Positions 39,800 to 49,230 of a stretch of DNA of 64,000 nucleotides are shown piece after piece. Each line of letters begins with the position of its first letter. Position 1 is the stretch's first letter. Position numbers and translations under genes: made by a program. The stretch lies in NCBI RefSeq assembly GCF_027214025.1, contig NZ_JAPWHB010000002.1, forward strand, positions 744,001 to 808,000. The letters run 5' to 3'. Below the pieces are notes generated by a model that was not told the origin of the DNA, did no database searches, and saw only the letters and a list, made by a program, of their open reading frames with translations. Source of the stretch: Parahoeflea alexandrii (GTDB lineage Bacteria; Pseudomonadota; Alphaproteobacteria; Rhizobiales; Rhizobiaceae).

Positions 39800-39816
39800 C
39801 TCCCCCTTGAGGGGAG
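39800..39816. repeat. Short perfect palindrome, possible interspersed repeat
   Basis: CTCCCC-CTTGA-GGGGAG, in the roughly 218-bp gap between the divergent AEC and aminotransferase genes. From memory, similar CTCCCC...GGGGAG hairpins recur in rhizobial intergenic regions. Only one copy is visible here. Confidence 0.3.
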
Positions 39817-39915
39817 GTCGGCCCCATCGCCCACCCCAAAACCCCTCCGCCCGCTTGAAGCCTCGTCCCATTGCCGCTAGGGCTTTCTCACCATCGACAC
39901 AGGACAAAACCCGCC

Positions 39916-41028
39916 ATGCCTGCTTTTTCCCGTTTCACCGCCCTGGCCAATTCCCTGCCGCCCACCGTGCCGTTTGTCGGGCCGGAAACCCAGGAGCGGG
40001 CGCGCGGTGCGGCGTTCGTGGCCCGGCTTGGCGCCAATGAGAACGGCTTTGGCCCGGCGCCGTCGGTGATCGAGGCGATTGCCCGCGCAGCACCGCTGAG
40101 TTGGCGCTACGCCGACCCGGAAAACCATGATCTCCGGGTTGCCCTTGGCGCCCATCTCGGCCTCGCACCGGAACGGGTGGTGGTCGGCGAAGGCATCGAC
40201 GGGCTCTTGGGCCTGATCGTCCGGCTGGTCGTCGATCCCGGAACGCCGGTCGTCACCTCGCTCGGCGCCTATCCGACCTTCAATTTCCATGTCGCGGGCT
40301 TTGGCGGCAGGCTGGTGACCGTGCCCTACCGCGACGACCGCGAGGACCTAGACGCCCTGTTGGACGCCGCGCGCCGCGAGAACGCCGCCCTGGTCTATCT
40401 CTCCAATCCCGACAATCCGATGGGCACCTGGCATGCGGCGGAAGCGGTGACCGCATTCGCCCGGGCCCTGCCCGAAACCACCCTGCTGGTGCTCGACGAG
40501 GCCTATGGCGAGACCGCCCCCGCCTCCGCCCTGCCCGCTATTGCGGAGCTGGCCGACATGCCCAACGTGCTCCGCTTCCGCACCTTCTCGAAAGCCTATG
40601 GCCTTGCCGGCCAGCGTGTCGGTTATGTCTTTGGCGTCGAGGAGACGGTGTCTATGTTCCATAGGGTGCGCAATCATTTCGGCGTCAACCGGCTTGGACA
40701 GGTGGCAGCGCTCGCGGCATTGCAGGACCAGGCCTGGCTCGCCCATGTGATTGCCGAGGTCGAAAGGTCGCGGGACCGGATCGCGGCAATCGCGCAAGCC
40801 CAAGGTTTCACACCGATCCCCTCGGCCACAAATTTCGTCACCATCGACTGCGGCCGCGATGCGGCCTACGCCAAGGCAATCCTCGACGGCCTGGTCAGCC
40901 GCGGTATTTTCATCCGCATGCCCGGCGTCGCACCGCTCAACCGCTGCATTCGCATCTCGACAGGACCGGAGCCGGAGATCGCGCTGTTCGAGAGGGCGCT
41001 TGGGGAGGTGGTCAGCGAACTCGGCTGA
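39916..41028 (+). CDS. Class I/II PLP-dependent aminotransferase (HisC-like)
   Basis: 370 residues. The N-terminal LGANENGFGP, the Asp/Tyr of LVLDEAYGE and the Schiff-base Lys of RTFSKAYGLAGQRVGY are as in histidinol-phosphate aminotransferases. No other his genes are nearby, so the true substrate may be another aromatic or imidazole amino donor. The start at 39916 gives the family-like N-terminus. Confidence 0.85.
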   Translation: MPAFSRFTALANSLPPTVPFVGPETQERARGAAFVARLGANENGFGPAPSVIEAIARAAPLSWRYADPENHDLRVALGAHLGLAPERVVVGEGIDGLLGLIVRLVVDPGTPVVTSLGAYPTFNFHVAGFGGRLVTVPYRDDREDLDALLDAARRENAALVYLSNPDNPMGTWHAAEAVTAFARALPETTLLVLDEAYGETAPASALPAIAELADMPNVLRFRTFSKAYGLAGQRVGYVFGVEETVSMFHRVRNHFGVNRLGQVAALAALQDQAWLAHVIAEVERSRDRIAAIAQAQGFTPIPSATNFVTIDCGRDAAYAKAILDGLVSRGIFIRMPGVAPLNRCIRISTGPEPEIALFERALGEVVSELG

Positions 41029-41050
41029 CCGTCCCGACGACAAAAAACAA

Positions 41051-41086
41051 AGGCCGCGAACGACCTGTCATGGTCAGTCGCGGCCT
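41051..41086. terminator. Terminator between convergent genes
   Basis: AGGCCGCGA and TCGCGGCCT arms, with an inner GACC/GGTC stem. On the minus strand it is followed by TTTGTTTTTTG, so it terminates the Sel1-like gene best and may also act on the plus strand. Confidence 0.7.
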
Positions 41087-41194
41087 ATGTGAAAGCCTCT
41101 CCGTTTTGCCCGGAGTTATGGCCCCCGCCTCGTTCCCCTCGAGGTAGATTGCAGCGCTGTCGGATTGTCCGGTCGGGACGCGTCCGAAACAGCA

Positions 41195-41461
41195 TCAATG
41201 CATGGTCATCCATTCGCGTGCAGCGCGGAGTGCAGCGGCCAACTCGGCCTTGCTCATGCTTTCGGCCAGTTCGGCGCGCAGCGTGGCTGCCCGGTCCGAG
41301 CCCTTGATCGCGGCAATGTTGAGCCACTTGTGCGCGGCGATGTAATCGACTTCGCATTCGCGTCCGGTCGCATACATCAGACCCATTTCGCAGAAAACGT
41401 CGGCCTTGGCCTCGCCGCCGATGAGTGCCTGATCGTGATCGTGAATTTCGTAACGTGCCAT
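41195..41461 (-). CDS. Small Sel1-repeat-like protein
   Basis: 88 residues, all soluble. One Sel1/TPR-like unit is visible (EMGLMYATGRECEVDYIAAHKWLNIAA-IKG), and the C-terminus is helical and Ala-rich. Sel1 units mediate protein contacts. Small proteins of this pattern occur in rhizobia, but no specific role is known to me. Confidence 0.75.
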   Translation of the reverse strand: MARYEIHDHDQALIGGEAKADVFCEMGLMYATGRECEVDYIAAHKWLNIAAIKGSDRAATLRAELAESMSKAELAAALRAAREWMTMH

Positions 41462-41926
41462 TTTTCCAGTCCCCGTAAGAAGTTGAATTTCGTTGTCCCT
41501 GTCAGCTCCTGAGAAGCCGTCTGTTGCATGCCTGTCCGGTTTGCCCCGGCGCTGTCTTGTTGGATTGGAGTGTGCCGTTATCGATTAAAAAGCGCGTTAA
41601 ATTGCATGCTTAACTGGGAACGAACAAAGTCCAAACGCTTGGTAAACTTGGGATTCTGTTAAACATCCAAGCCGTTGCGTTCCGGCCAGACTGACCGAAT
41701 CCGGCGTTTTCGGCGGCGCCGGAAAAGTTACGTTCGGCTAACCAAACATGCATCGCATTTTCTGAAAATCCGACCAGAGCCCAACGCAGACACGAAAATT
41801 GCCTCGCCGCTGCAGCAGCAGTGAAGGCCATTCTGCTCCCTGAGAAATGCCAGTTTATCTTTACGTAGATCCGAGTTAAGTAAGAAATGCGCTTGAGGAA
41901 GCGCTGATACTCCTGGGAGGAACACC
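41462..41926. other. Intergenic region with two hairpins upstream of the DUF2147 gene
   Basis: About 465 bp between divergent genes, AT-richer than its neighbours. Inverted repeats are TCCGGCG/CGCCGGA at 41700-41723 and GCGCTT-GAGG-AAGCGC at 41889-41904, the latter 22 bases before the downstream ATG. Open frames on the minus strand have no recognisable domains and are rejected. Confidence 0.4.
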
Positions 41927-42268
41927 ATGATCCGCAAATTGATTGTTGCCGGCGCGCTTGTGGCCGCCATGACTGCTCCTGCGCTCGCAGATCCGATCGA
42001 AGGAACCTGGAAAACACAGGCCGGCGACAATGCTCTCATTACCAGTTGCTCGAATGCCTTCTGCATCAAGCTCACGTCCGGCGAATATTCAGGCAAATCG
42101 ATCGGCAAGATGAAGGCCACCGGCGGCGGCAACTATGTAGGCTCCATTACCAAGCCCTCCAATGGCAAGACCTATTCGGGCAGCGGTTCGCTTTCCGGAT
42201 CCAAGCTCAAGATGACCGGCTGCGTGCTCAAGATCCTGTGTGAAAGCCAGACCTGGACGAAGATGTAA
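41927..42268 (+). CDS. DUF2147 family secreted protein
   Basis: 113 residues with a signal peptide ending APALADP (residue 22). The mature part matches the DUF2147 pattern (IEGTWKTQAGDNALIT, ...SGSKLKMTGCVLKILCESQTW). It is a periplasmic lipocalin-like beta protein of unknown role. GGGAGGA precedes the start. Confidence 0.85.
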   Translation: MIRKLIVAGALVAAMTAPALADPIEGTWKTQAGDNALITSCSNAFCIKLTSGEYSGKSIGKMKATGGGNYVGSITKPSNGKTYSGSGSLSGSKLKMTGCVLKILCESQTWTKM

Positions 42269-42306
42269 CCCCGGGCGTCGCAGACATCTGCCACTGACAC
42301 AGAGGA

Positions 42307-42334
42307 GATCCGCGCAGGCATTCCGGCGCGGGTC
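42307..42334 (+). terminator. Rho-independent terminator after the DUF2147 gene
   Basis: GATCCGCGC and GCGCGGGTC arms with a 10-base loop, followed by TTTCT. Confidence 0.65.
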
Positions 42335-42353
42335 TTTCTGTATCCCGGCCTGA

Positions 42354-43055
42354 TCAGCGCGCCTTCTGGCCGAACAGCACTTTCTGCGCATCCTTGTCGT
42401 CGGCGAGGTTGCGCCGGTATTCGATACCGATGCTGCATCCCCTTTCCACCGCCGGCCGCGCCATCAATGTCTCGAACCAGCGCTTGAGATTTGGGAAATC
42501 ATCCAGATCCTGCCCCTGGTTCTTGTAGGGCCTGACCCAGCCGATCGCCGCCATGTCGGCGATCGAATAGTCTCCGGCGAGATAATCCCGGCCGGCCAGC
42601 CGCCGGTCCATCACCCCGTAAAGCCGGTTGACCTCGTTGGTATAGCGCTCGATCGCGTAGGGAACCTGCTCGGGGGCGTATTGCCGGAAATGATGCGCCT
42701 GGCCGGCCATCGGGCCGAGTCCGCCCATCTGCCAGAACAGCCACTGGTCAACTTCGGTGCGGGCCCGTTCGTCCGACGGATAGAACCGGCCGAACTTGCG
42801 GCCGAGATACTGCAGGATGGCACCCGATTCAAAAACCGAAATCGGCTCTCTGCCCGGCCCTTCCGGGTCGATGATCGCCGGCATCCGGTTGTTGGGAGCG
42901 ATCGCCAGGAAAGAAGGCTCGAACTGCTCGCCCTTGCCGATGTTGATGTATTTGACCTCGTAGGGAATGCCGAGTTCCTCGAGCATGATCGTGATTTTCC
43001 AGCCATTGGGTGTCGGCCAGTAGTAGAGTTCGATTGGTTTGGTCTGGGTGGTCAT
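42354..43055 (-). CDS. Glutathione S-transferase family protein (Ure2p/YfcG-like)
   Basis: 233 residues. The thioredoxin-like N-domain begins ELYYWPTPNGWKITIMLEEL, has the cis-Pro of NNRMPAI and the glutathione-site ESGAILQYL, and a helical C-domain follows. YfcG-like members have disulfide-bond reductase activity. ATG codons lie at 43061 and 43055; GAGGA positions favour 43055. Confidence 0.88.
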   Translation of the reverse strand: MTTQTKPIELYYWPTPNGWKITIMLEELGIPYEVKYINIGKGEQFEPSFLAIAPNNRMPAIIDPEGPGREPISVFESGAILQYLGRKFGRFYPSDERARTEVDQWLFWQMGGLGPMAGQAHHFRQYAPEQVPYAIERYTNEVNRLYGVMDRRLAGRDYLAGDYSIADMAAIGWVRPYKNQGQDLDDFPNLKRWFETLMARPAVERGCSIGIEYRRNLADDKDAQKVLFGQKAR

Positions 43056-43171
43056 CGCCATTCCTCATGTTGCCTGGGGCAGGATGTGGAATGGACGGCT
43101 GTTTGGCAATCCCCGGAAGGAGACGTTTGAAAGACGCCAAACGGCAGGGCGTGACAGGCCCTGAAATGCGG

Positions 43172-44389
43172 CTACGAATTCACCGCAATCCTCGGATCGG
43201 CGACCTCGGAACGCATCACGAACCGGTTCCGGCCGCGGCGTTTGGCCTGGTAGAGCGCCTCGTCGGCCTGTGACAGCACCTCGGCTTTCGAAACCGGTTC
43301 CGCGGAGGACTTCAGCGCCACACCGACACTGACTGTCACGACCTCCACCCCGTCGCTGCGGCCGGGATGGGCGATGCCGAGCGCCTCGATGGACCTGACA
43401 ACCGCATTGGCGAGACGGCGAGCCTGCAGTTCCTCGGCATCCCTGATCGCGACAATGAATTCCTCGCCGCCAAACCGAGCACAGAAAAGATCGGGTGCCG
43501 AGAATGCACTCCGGAATGCGTTGGCGATCAGCTTGAGGCATTCGTCACCCGCCGGATGGCCAAGCGTGTCGTTGAACAGCTTGAAATGATCGATATCGAC
43601 CATCATCACGGCAGCAGGCCGGCCGTCGGAAAACCACTCTTCCAGCCGCTCGTCGAGGAACCTCCGGTTGGGAAGCCCGGTGAGAGCATCGGTTTTCGAC
43701 ATTTCCTGGAACTGCTTTTCCGAAGTCTCGGCGGTCTCCGCCCGCATCCTGGCTTCCAGCGAGACGCGATAATCCCTGCAGCGGCGCCGTTCAAACAGGT
43801 AGTTGGAATAGGTCGTCAGCAGGCACACGCTTGCGAATTGAAAGCACAATGCAACCTTCAGCTCTGGATCAACACCCTGCTTCATCAAGACTGCGGAGAT
43901 GGCCCAGAGCAGAACCAGGGATGAGTAGACCAGGGCATGACGGAACCTCAGCGCCATCGCCATGTTGGCAAAGACAATGCACAGGATCACTTCGGTATTC
44001 ATATGAGTGCTGTGCGGTGCATCTGAATAATAGAGCATGAAAACCGGCAAGGCCGTAGCCGTCAGAATGGCCCCCAAAGCCAGCATTTCCCTCAGTCCGG
44101 AGGAAACTCTCGCCATGGCATAGGCCACCGCCAGCGAGCACGGAACAATCACGAACAAAGTCACCAGCACGATGATCCAGTAATGATCCGGTAACAGCAG
44201 ATAGGTCGAGATATCGTGCAGGAGATAAAGCAGAACACCGAAGAGGATGGTGTGGCGCAAATGCGCCGCCCGCCAGCGACCGTGCTCGGCTTCATAGCGA
44301 GCTTCGGTGCAGCTGTCGAACCGCAGCAGGTAGTCGAGCACCGGTCGCTGTATGGGGCCATCTATGTCGTTATCCGTAGGCCTTCTCAT
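43172..44389 (-). CDS. Membrane diguanylate cyclase (GGDEF)
   Basis: 405 residues. About six membrane segments (residues about 40-195) form a MASE-type sensor with no large periplasmic loop, followed by a GGDEF domain. The active-site motif is GGEEF, and DALTGLPNRRFLDERL marks the domain start. The Arg of the usual RxxD inhibitory site is absent upstream (SAPD). It should make cyclic di-GMP. No partner gene is adjacent. Confidence 0.9.
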   Translation of the reverse strand: MRRPTDNDIDGPIQRPVLDYLLRFDSCTEARYEAEHGRWRAAHLRHTILFGVLLYLLHDISTYLLLPDHYWIIVLVTLFVIVPCSLAVAYAMARVSSGLREMLALGAILTATALPVFMLYYSDAPHSTHMNTEVILCIVFANMAMALRFRHALVYSSLVLLWAISAVLMKQGVDPELKVALCFQFASVCLLTTYSNYLFERRRCRDYRVSLEARMRAETAETSEKQFQEMSKTDALTGLPNRRFLDERLEEWFSDGRPAAVMMVDIDHFKLFNDTLGHPAGDECLKLIANAFRSAFSAPDLFCARFGGEEFIVAIRDAEELQARRLANAVVRSIEALGIAHPGRSDGVEVVTVSVGVALKSSAEPVSKAEVLSQADEALYQAKRRGRNRFVMRSEVADPRIAVNS

Positions 44390-44705
44390 ATTCCAAACCT
44401 TTTGATTAGAGGGTGCGAATATGAAGGGTGTAGTTTTACATTCCAATAATCCCGCGCCGAAGCCACTGCGCTTTCAATTCATAGCATGACCAATCGGTAA
44501 ACACTTCGCCGCCTGTCGGGTCGGCAAGCGCCCGCGAGCTGCCGCAACGCGGGAGGCAAAACCACAATGCTGGAGCCTGCCGGCCCGGCCAACACATCGG
44601 GTCAGCCTGTCCGGTTAACCTCTTTGAACGCCAGATGAACGCCCGTCTCAGGTGCCGTTCAGCCAGCACATGCGATGTTGCCTCCACAAGAAGGGAACGA
44701 GACGC
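44390..44705. promoter_or_regulatory. Gap with direct repeats upstream of two tiny ORFs
   Basis: 316 bp between the cyclase and a small-protein gene. GAACGCC is repeated at 44626-44632 and 44637-44643 with an 11-base period, and CGTTCA follows at 44656-44661. An 11-base direct repeat is the spacing used by OmpR-type response regulators. Otherwise I see no gene. Confidence 0.35.
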
Positions 44706-44876
44706 ATGAGCACCATCGCACGACGCTTCATCATCATCTGCCTGGTCTTTCTGATCTTCGCACTGCTGATGGCCGCAGCGGTCGCCAACAGCGATCGCCG
44801 CCGCAACGGCTGGAACAGCGGAGCGATCGGCGCCTGCCTCTTTCATCCCAGCCTGAACTGCACAGCATCGTTCTGA
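44706..44876 (+). CDS. Tiny single-membrane-span protein
   Basis: 56 residues: a short basic N-terminus, one hydrophobic segment (residues about 8-27), then a soluble tail with two Cys (GACLFHPSLNC). I do not recognise the family. A second tiny ORF starts 25 bases later on the same strand, so they may form a unit. Confidence 0.5.
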   Translation: MSTIARRFIIICLVFLIFALLMAAAVANSDRRRNGWNSGAIGACLFHPSLNCTASF

Positions 44877-44900
44877 TGCCGCCTTCAAAGGATTGATTTC

Positions 44901-45074
44901 ATGAAAACCCGGATCCAGCACTCCATCACAACGCTGTTGCGCATCACCGCCCTGGTCAGCTTCCTGGTCGGCCCCGTCGGTGCCTTCGCCTACGCCCAGA
45001 CCGGCGACAAGGGTCCCGGCCTGTCAGGCGCCGGATACGTTCTGTATGTCAGTCTGAAGCGCAACAGCAACTAG
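44901..45074 (+). CDS. Tiny secreted or membrane-anchored protein
   Basis: 57 residues read from ATG at 44901 to TAG at 45072-45074. A basic N-terminus, a hydrophobic stretch (LLRITALVSFLVGPVG) and an AYAQ-type cleavage site near residue 33 suggest export, leaving a mature peptide of about 25 residues (TGDKGPGLSGAGYVLYVSLK). AAAGGATT precedes the start. Family unknown. Confidence 0.5.
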   Translation: MKTRIQHSITTLLRITALVSFLVGPVGAFAYAQTGDKGPGLSGAGYVLYVSLKRNSN

Positions 45075-45191
45075 GCGGAAAACTGTCCATGCAGAGAGAG
45101 AGGCACAGCGGCAATATCCAGCCAACCGGCTGAAGGTCCTTTCGGTGCAGATCGTCTTTTCCTTGTAATCATTTCTCGTATATAACGATGC

Positions 45192-46691
45192 ATGAACCAA
45201 CGAATCTCTTCCCCCATCGCCAACGGCTTCATTTCACCCGAACCGGTCAAACCGCAGGAGTTTTCCGACGCGGCAAGCGCGGTTGCGGCGCTCGAAGCCA
45301 TCTATGATCGCAACACCCGCTTCCTGTGCGAGGCCTTTCAAGGCCTTGCCACCGAGAAACCGGCAGGCCGCTATCGCGCCTTCTATCCCCAGATCAGCCT
45401 GGAGACGACATCCTTCGGCATGGTCGATTCCAGACTGTCCTTCGGCCACGTGGTCTCCCCTGGCCGCTACGCCGCAACCATCACCCGGCCTTCGCTGTTC
45501 CGCAGCTACCTGACCACCCAGTTCGACCTCCTGCTGCGCAACCACGGCGGGGCGCTGACAGTGTCGGAATCCGATACGCCGATCCCGCTGCATTTCGCCT
45601 TTGGCGAAGGCGCCTATGTCGAGGCGGCCGTGGCTGAGAAGCTCGAGATACCGCTGCGCGACCTGTTCGACACACCTGATCTCGCCACCACCGACGACGA
45701 GATCGTCAACGGGCTTTATGAGCCGGCCCCAGGCGAGCTGCTTCCGCTGGCGCCCTTCAAGGCGCAGCGGATCGACTATTCGCTGGCGCGGCTGTCCCAC
45801 TACACGGCCACCGCACCGGACCATTTCCAGAATTTCGTCCTGTTTACCAACTACCAGTTCTACATCGACGAGTTCTGCGCTCATGCTCGCGCCCTTATGT
45901 CCGAAGGCAATGGCGACTACGAGGCCTTTGTCGAGCCCGGGAATCTGATCACGCCGCTTGGCCAAGGCAGCCCCACCGAGGGCGTTGCTCCGCCGCGCCT
46001 GCCGCAGATGCCGGCCTATCACCTGAAGCGAAAGGGCCATGGCGGCATCACCATGGTCAATATCGGCGTCGGCCCCTCCAACGCCAAGACCATCACCGAC
46101 CATATCGCCGTGCTGCGCCCGCATGCCTGGTTGATGCTCGGCCACTGTGCCGGTCTGCGCAACAGCCAGAACCTCGGCGACTATGTGCTGGCCCACGCCT
46201 ATGTGCGCGAGGACCACGTGCTCGATGACGACCTTCCGGCCTGGGTGCCGATTCCGGCGCTTGCCGAGGTGCAGGTCGCGGTCCAGGACGCGGTCGCCGA
46301 AGTCACCGGCCTCGACGGCTATGATCTCAAGCGCATCATGCGCACCGGCACGGTGGCCACCATCGACAACCGTAACTGGGAGCTCAGGGACCAGCGCGGC
46401 CCGGTGCAGCGCCTGTCGCAGTCGCGCGCCATCGCGCTCGACATGGAATCGGCCACCATCGCCGCCAACGGCTTCCGCTTCCGGGTGCCCTACGGAACCT
46501 TGCTCTGCGTCTCAGACAAGCCGCTGCACGGCGAACTCAAGCTTCCCGGCATGGCTTCCGCCTTCTACAAGACGCAAGTCAACCAGCACCTCAAGATCGG
46601 GCTGCTGGCGATGGAAAAACTCGCCGCCATGCCGCCCGAACGGCTGCATTCGCGCAAGCTCAGAAGCTTCTTCGAGACGGCGTTTCAGTAG
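45192..46691 (+). CDS. amn: AMP nucleosidase
   Basis: 499 residues, close to the E. coli Amn length. The N-terminal regulatory region (residues about 1-190) precedes the phosphorylase-like catalytic part with VNIGVGPSNAKTITDHIAVL, MLGHCAGLRNSQ and ALDMESATIAANGFRFRVPY. It hydrolyses AMP to adenine and ribose-5-phosphate, helping control purine nucleotide pools. Confidence 0.95.
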   Translation: MNQRISSPIANGFISPEPVKPQEFSDAASAVAALEAIYDRNTRFLCEAFQGLATEKPAGRYRAFYPQISLETTSFGMVDSRLSFGHVVSPGRYAATITRPSLFRSYLTTQFDLLLRNHGGALTVSESDTPIPLHFAFGEGAYVEAAVAEKLEIPLRDLFDTPDLATTDDEIVNGLYEPAPGELLPLAPFKAQRIDYSLARLSHYTATAPDHFQNFVLFTNYQFYIDEFCAHARALMSEGNGDYEAFVEPGNLITPLGQGSPTEGVAPPRLPQMPAYHLKRKGHGGITMVNIGVGPSNAKTITDHIAVLRPHAWLMLGHCAGLRNSQNLGDYVLAHAYVREDHVLDDDLPAWVPIPALAEVQVAVQDAVAEVTGLDGYDLKRIMRTGTVATIDNRNWELRDQRGPVQRLSQSRAIALDMESATIAANGFRFRVPYGTLLCVSDKPLHGELKLPGMASAFYKTQVNQHLKIGLLAMEKLAAMPPERLHSRKLRSFFETAFQ

Positions 46692-46699
46692 CAGGCAGG

Positions 46700-46727
46700 A
46701 AAGGCGGGATCTGAGGATCCCGCCTTT
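46700..46727 (+). terminator. Rho-independent terminator after amn
   Basis: AAAGGCGGGATC-TGAG-GATCCCGCCTTT, a perfect 12-bp stem followed by TCT. Confidence 0.85.
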
Positions 46728-47391
46728 TCTCAAGGCCGTGGCCCCAAACCAGATCTGCAAAGAGGGCGGTGCGGCCAAGACGGATTATTCACTAACGGCT
46801 GAAACGGGCTGGGAGTGATCATTTATTGCAGAATGAACAATTGGCGGGTCTGGGGACGGAAGGGAAAGGTCGGATTTTGTGTAACGTAATGTACACAGCA
46901 GCCTTTCGTCCGTCGGCAATCCAAGGGCTGCTTTTGACCCAATCCTGATCATTCACACGCCGCCAACCGCGAACACCCGTTCGCCAACGACTGTCATGCG
47001 AAGATTCCGTTCCTTGACTGTCCCGGTCTAATAGATACCCGGCGCGGCGCGGATGGCCTCCGTGTCGGATCAACAGGATGTACAGATGTCGATAGCCGAA
47101 ATACCGGCGTTGTAACGCCAGTATTTCCATCCGCTTGACCCGGAATGAAAGTAATCTGCGCCTCCGAAAGTCGGGAAGCGCGCCAACAACCATGCGGAGG
47201 TTGCCGCGCGCTCGGCAAAGGCATCCAGTTCCCGCGTCATCTGCGCGCCGGTCAATGAAGAGTTGCACATACTCATGATGAAATTACTCGCCTGCCCGAT
47301 GAGCGAAAGAATTTACGAATTATTATATTCTAATAATTAAGATTTTGGAATCATCCCCAAGGGGATACATCTCTTGAAGAGGGGGGGGCAC
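46728..47391. other. Long gap before the chemoreceptor gene
   Basis: About 660 bp, AT-richer toward the right (TTATTATATTCTAATAATTAAG near 47320), which probably holds the chemoreceptor promoter. One short minus-strand ORF is listed separately. No RNA gene or mobile element is recognisable. Confidence 0.35.
47070..47276 (-). CDS. Doubtful short ORF
   Basis: Up to 68 residues (56 from an internal ATG at 47240). The composition is protein-like (AWLLARFPTFGGADYFHSGS) but I recognise no domain, and a longer frame overlaps it. Could be a remnant. Confidence 0.2.
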   Translation of the reverse strand: MSMCNSSLTGAQMTRELDAFAERAATSAWLLARFPTFGGADYFHSGSSGWKYWRYNAGISAIDICTSC

Positions 47392-49164
47392 ATGTCCGAC
47401 AACTTGGATGCGAAATTTACCACGTTGACCATTGAGGCAGTACGCAAGAACGCGAATCGTTTTTTCATCTTCTTTGTACCGGCACTCGCACTGCTGAACA
47501 TTGGCGTTGCAACCATATCCGACAGAAGCGTGAGTATAACTGCTTTTTTTGCGATAGCAGCGGCCGTGGCATCGGTAGTCGCGATAAAAGTCTACAAAGA
47601 AGAGTTGACTGCCCGTACGGTAACGGGAGCCGCTTTTGCTGTGCAGATGATCGTGCTTATTTACGCAGCCTCCTCGCTTCCACCGGAATTCGTTCAGGAA
47701 GCGCACATGATGTTCTTCATCGTCAACACATTCATGCTCTTCTATCTGTGTTGGCGGTCGCTGGTGGTTTACAATGCGATTGTCGTTGGCCACCATTTGC
47801 TCCTCACATTCGCACTGCCGTCCATAATCTGGTCGGATGCGGCCTCCGGCGACGCCTTCATACATCTTGTCATTCATGCAACGATCGTTCTCGTTTCGGT
47901 TCCTCCACTCCTTCTGGCGGCGGTCAAGTTCGAGCAGGCGCTGAAGAGCAATGTGTCCGCAGTTTCAGAGGCTGATGCCTCCAAGAACGAAGCGATGAAA
48001 ATGGCCGACGCGGCTGAGGAAAGCCGCAAGCTCACCATCGAAGAACAGCAGAAGTCGAATGAGTTGAAGGCGAAGACCGAAGCATCCCAGCGCTTCGTTG
48101 TCGAAAATCTCGCCAAGGGTCTGGCCGCGCTGTCACGCGGGGATTTGACCACGCATTTAAGCGACCCTTTCCCTGAAGAGTTCGAAAAGCTCAGGACGGA
48201 CTTCAACCGTTCGGTGGAACAACTCGAGAGCACGCTGAACGCCATCTCTTCAAGTTCGTCCACAATCGGCGCTGGTGCCGCCGAAATCCGCAGCGGCGCG
48301 GACGATCTGGCGAAACGCAGCGAGCAACAGGCAGCATCTGTTGAAGAGACCGCTGCTGCACTCGACGAAATCACCGCTACGGTGAGCGACACGTCGAAAC
48401 GTGCCGAAGACGCGGTGAAACTGGTCGTCGAAACACGCGCCAATACCGATCGCTCAGGCAAGATTGTGAATGACGCGATTGCCGCCATGGACGGGATCAA
48501 TGAGTCCTCCGGCCAGATCAGCAACATCATCGGGGTTATCGACGAAATTGCGTTCCAGACAAATCTGCTGGCACTCAACGCAGGTGTCGAAGCGGCTCGC
48601 GCTGGTGAGGCCGGCAAGGGATTTGCTGTTGTGGCGCAGGAAGTTCGCGAGCTGGCACAGCGGTCCGCAAAGGCCGCCAAGGAGATCAAGGACCTGATCA
48701 CGACGTCTGGCAATCAGGTTAAGAACGGTGTGGCGCTGGTCGGCCAGACCGGCACAGCGTTGGAAGAAATCGCCAAGCAGATCCAGGAAATCACCAGCAA
48801 TGTCGAGGCGATCGTTAAAGGCTCGAAGGAGCAGGCCTCTGGCCTTAGCGAGGTCAATTCGGCCGTCAACTCGATCGACCAGGCGACCCAGAAGAATGCG
48901 GCAGTGGCGGAAGAGTCGAACGCAGCAAGTCATGCCCTGGCAGACGAAGTTCATACGCTGAACACATTGCTGAGCAAGTTCACGACCAAGGTGTCGAGTC
49001 GTTCGGCACCAATTGCAAGCACCGCGTCTAACGGCTCTCGTGACATCTCCAGGAATGAGGATGCGCGTGCCGCCTCCCCGGTCCGGCAGATGGTCAAAAA
49101 GGTCGCCGGTGCTTTCTCGGGTTCGAGCAGTGCCGCTGCGGAAGCATCATGGGAAGAGTTCTGA
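47392..49164 (+). CDS. Methyl-accepting chemotaxis protein with a six-span membrane sensor
   Basis: 590 residues. About six hydrophobic segments (residues about 22-180) without a periplasmic ligand domain, then a HAMP-like helical stretch (about 230-285) and the MCP signalling domain with its hairpin tip (EIAFQTNLLALNAGVEAARA). A C-terminal EEF resembles a short tether. GAGGGGGGG precedes the ATG. It probably senses membrane or energy state and signals to CheA/CheW, which are not encoded here. Confidence 0.9.
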   Translation: MSDNLDAKFTTLTIEAVRKNANRFFIFFVPALALLNIGVATISDRSVSITAFFAIAAAVASVVAIKVYKEELTARTVTGAAFAVQMIVLIYAASSLPPEFVQEAHMMFFIVNTFMLFYLCWRSLVVYNAIVVGHHLLLTFALPSIIWSDAASGDAFIHLVIHATIVLVSVPPLLLAAVKFEQALKSNVSAVSEADASKNEAMKMADAAEESRKLTIEEQQKSNELKAKTEASQRFVVENLAKGLAALSRGDLTTHLSDPFPEEFEKLRTDFNRSVEQLESTLNAISSSSSTIGAGAAEIRSGADDLAKRSEQQAASVEETAAALDEITATVSDTSKRAEDAVKLVVETRANTDRSGKIVNDAIAAMDGINESSGQISNIIGVIDEIAFQTNLLALNAGVEAARAGEAGKGFAVVAQEVRELAQRSAKAAKEIKDLITTSGNQVKNGVALVGQTGTALEEIAKQIQEITSNVEAIVKGSKEQASGLSEVNSAVNSIDQATQKNAAVAEESNAASHALADEVHTLNTLLSKFTTKVSSRSAPIASTASNGSRDISRNEDARAASPVRQMVKKVAGAFSGSSSAAAEASWEEF

Positions 49165-49174
49165 CGCAAAAGCA

Positions 49175-49207
49175 GGCCGGCCGCCGAATTGGCGGCTGGC
49201 CCTTTTT
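49175..49207 (+). terminator. Rho-independent terminator after the chemoreceptor gene
   Basis: GGCCGGCCGCC-GAATT-GGCGGCTGGCC (one G-T pair), followed by CTTTTT. Confidence 0.85.
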
Positions 49208-49230
49208 GAGTAACAAGGTGCCCGCCGAAC

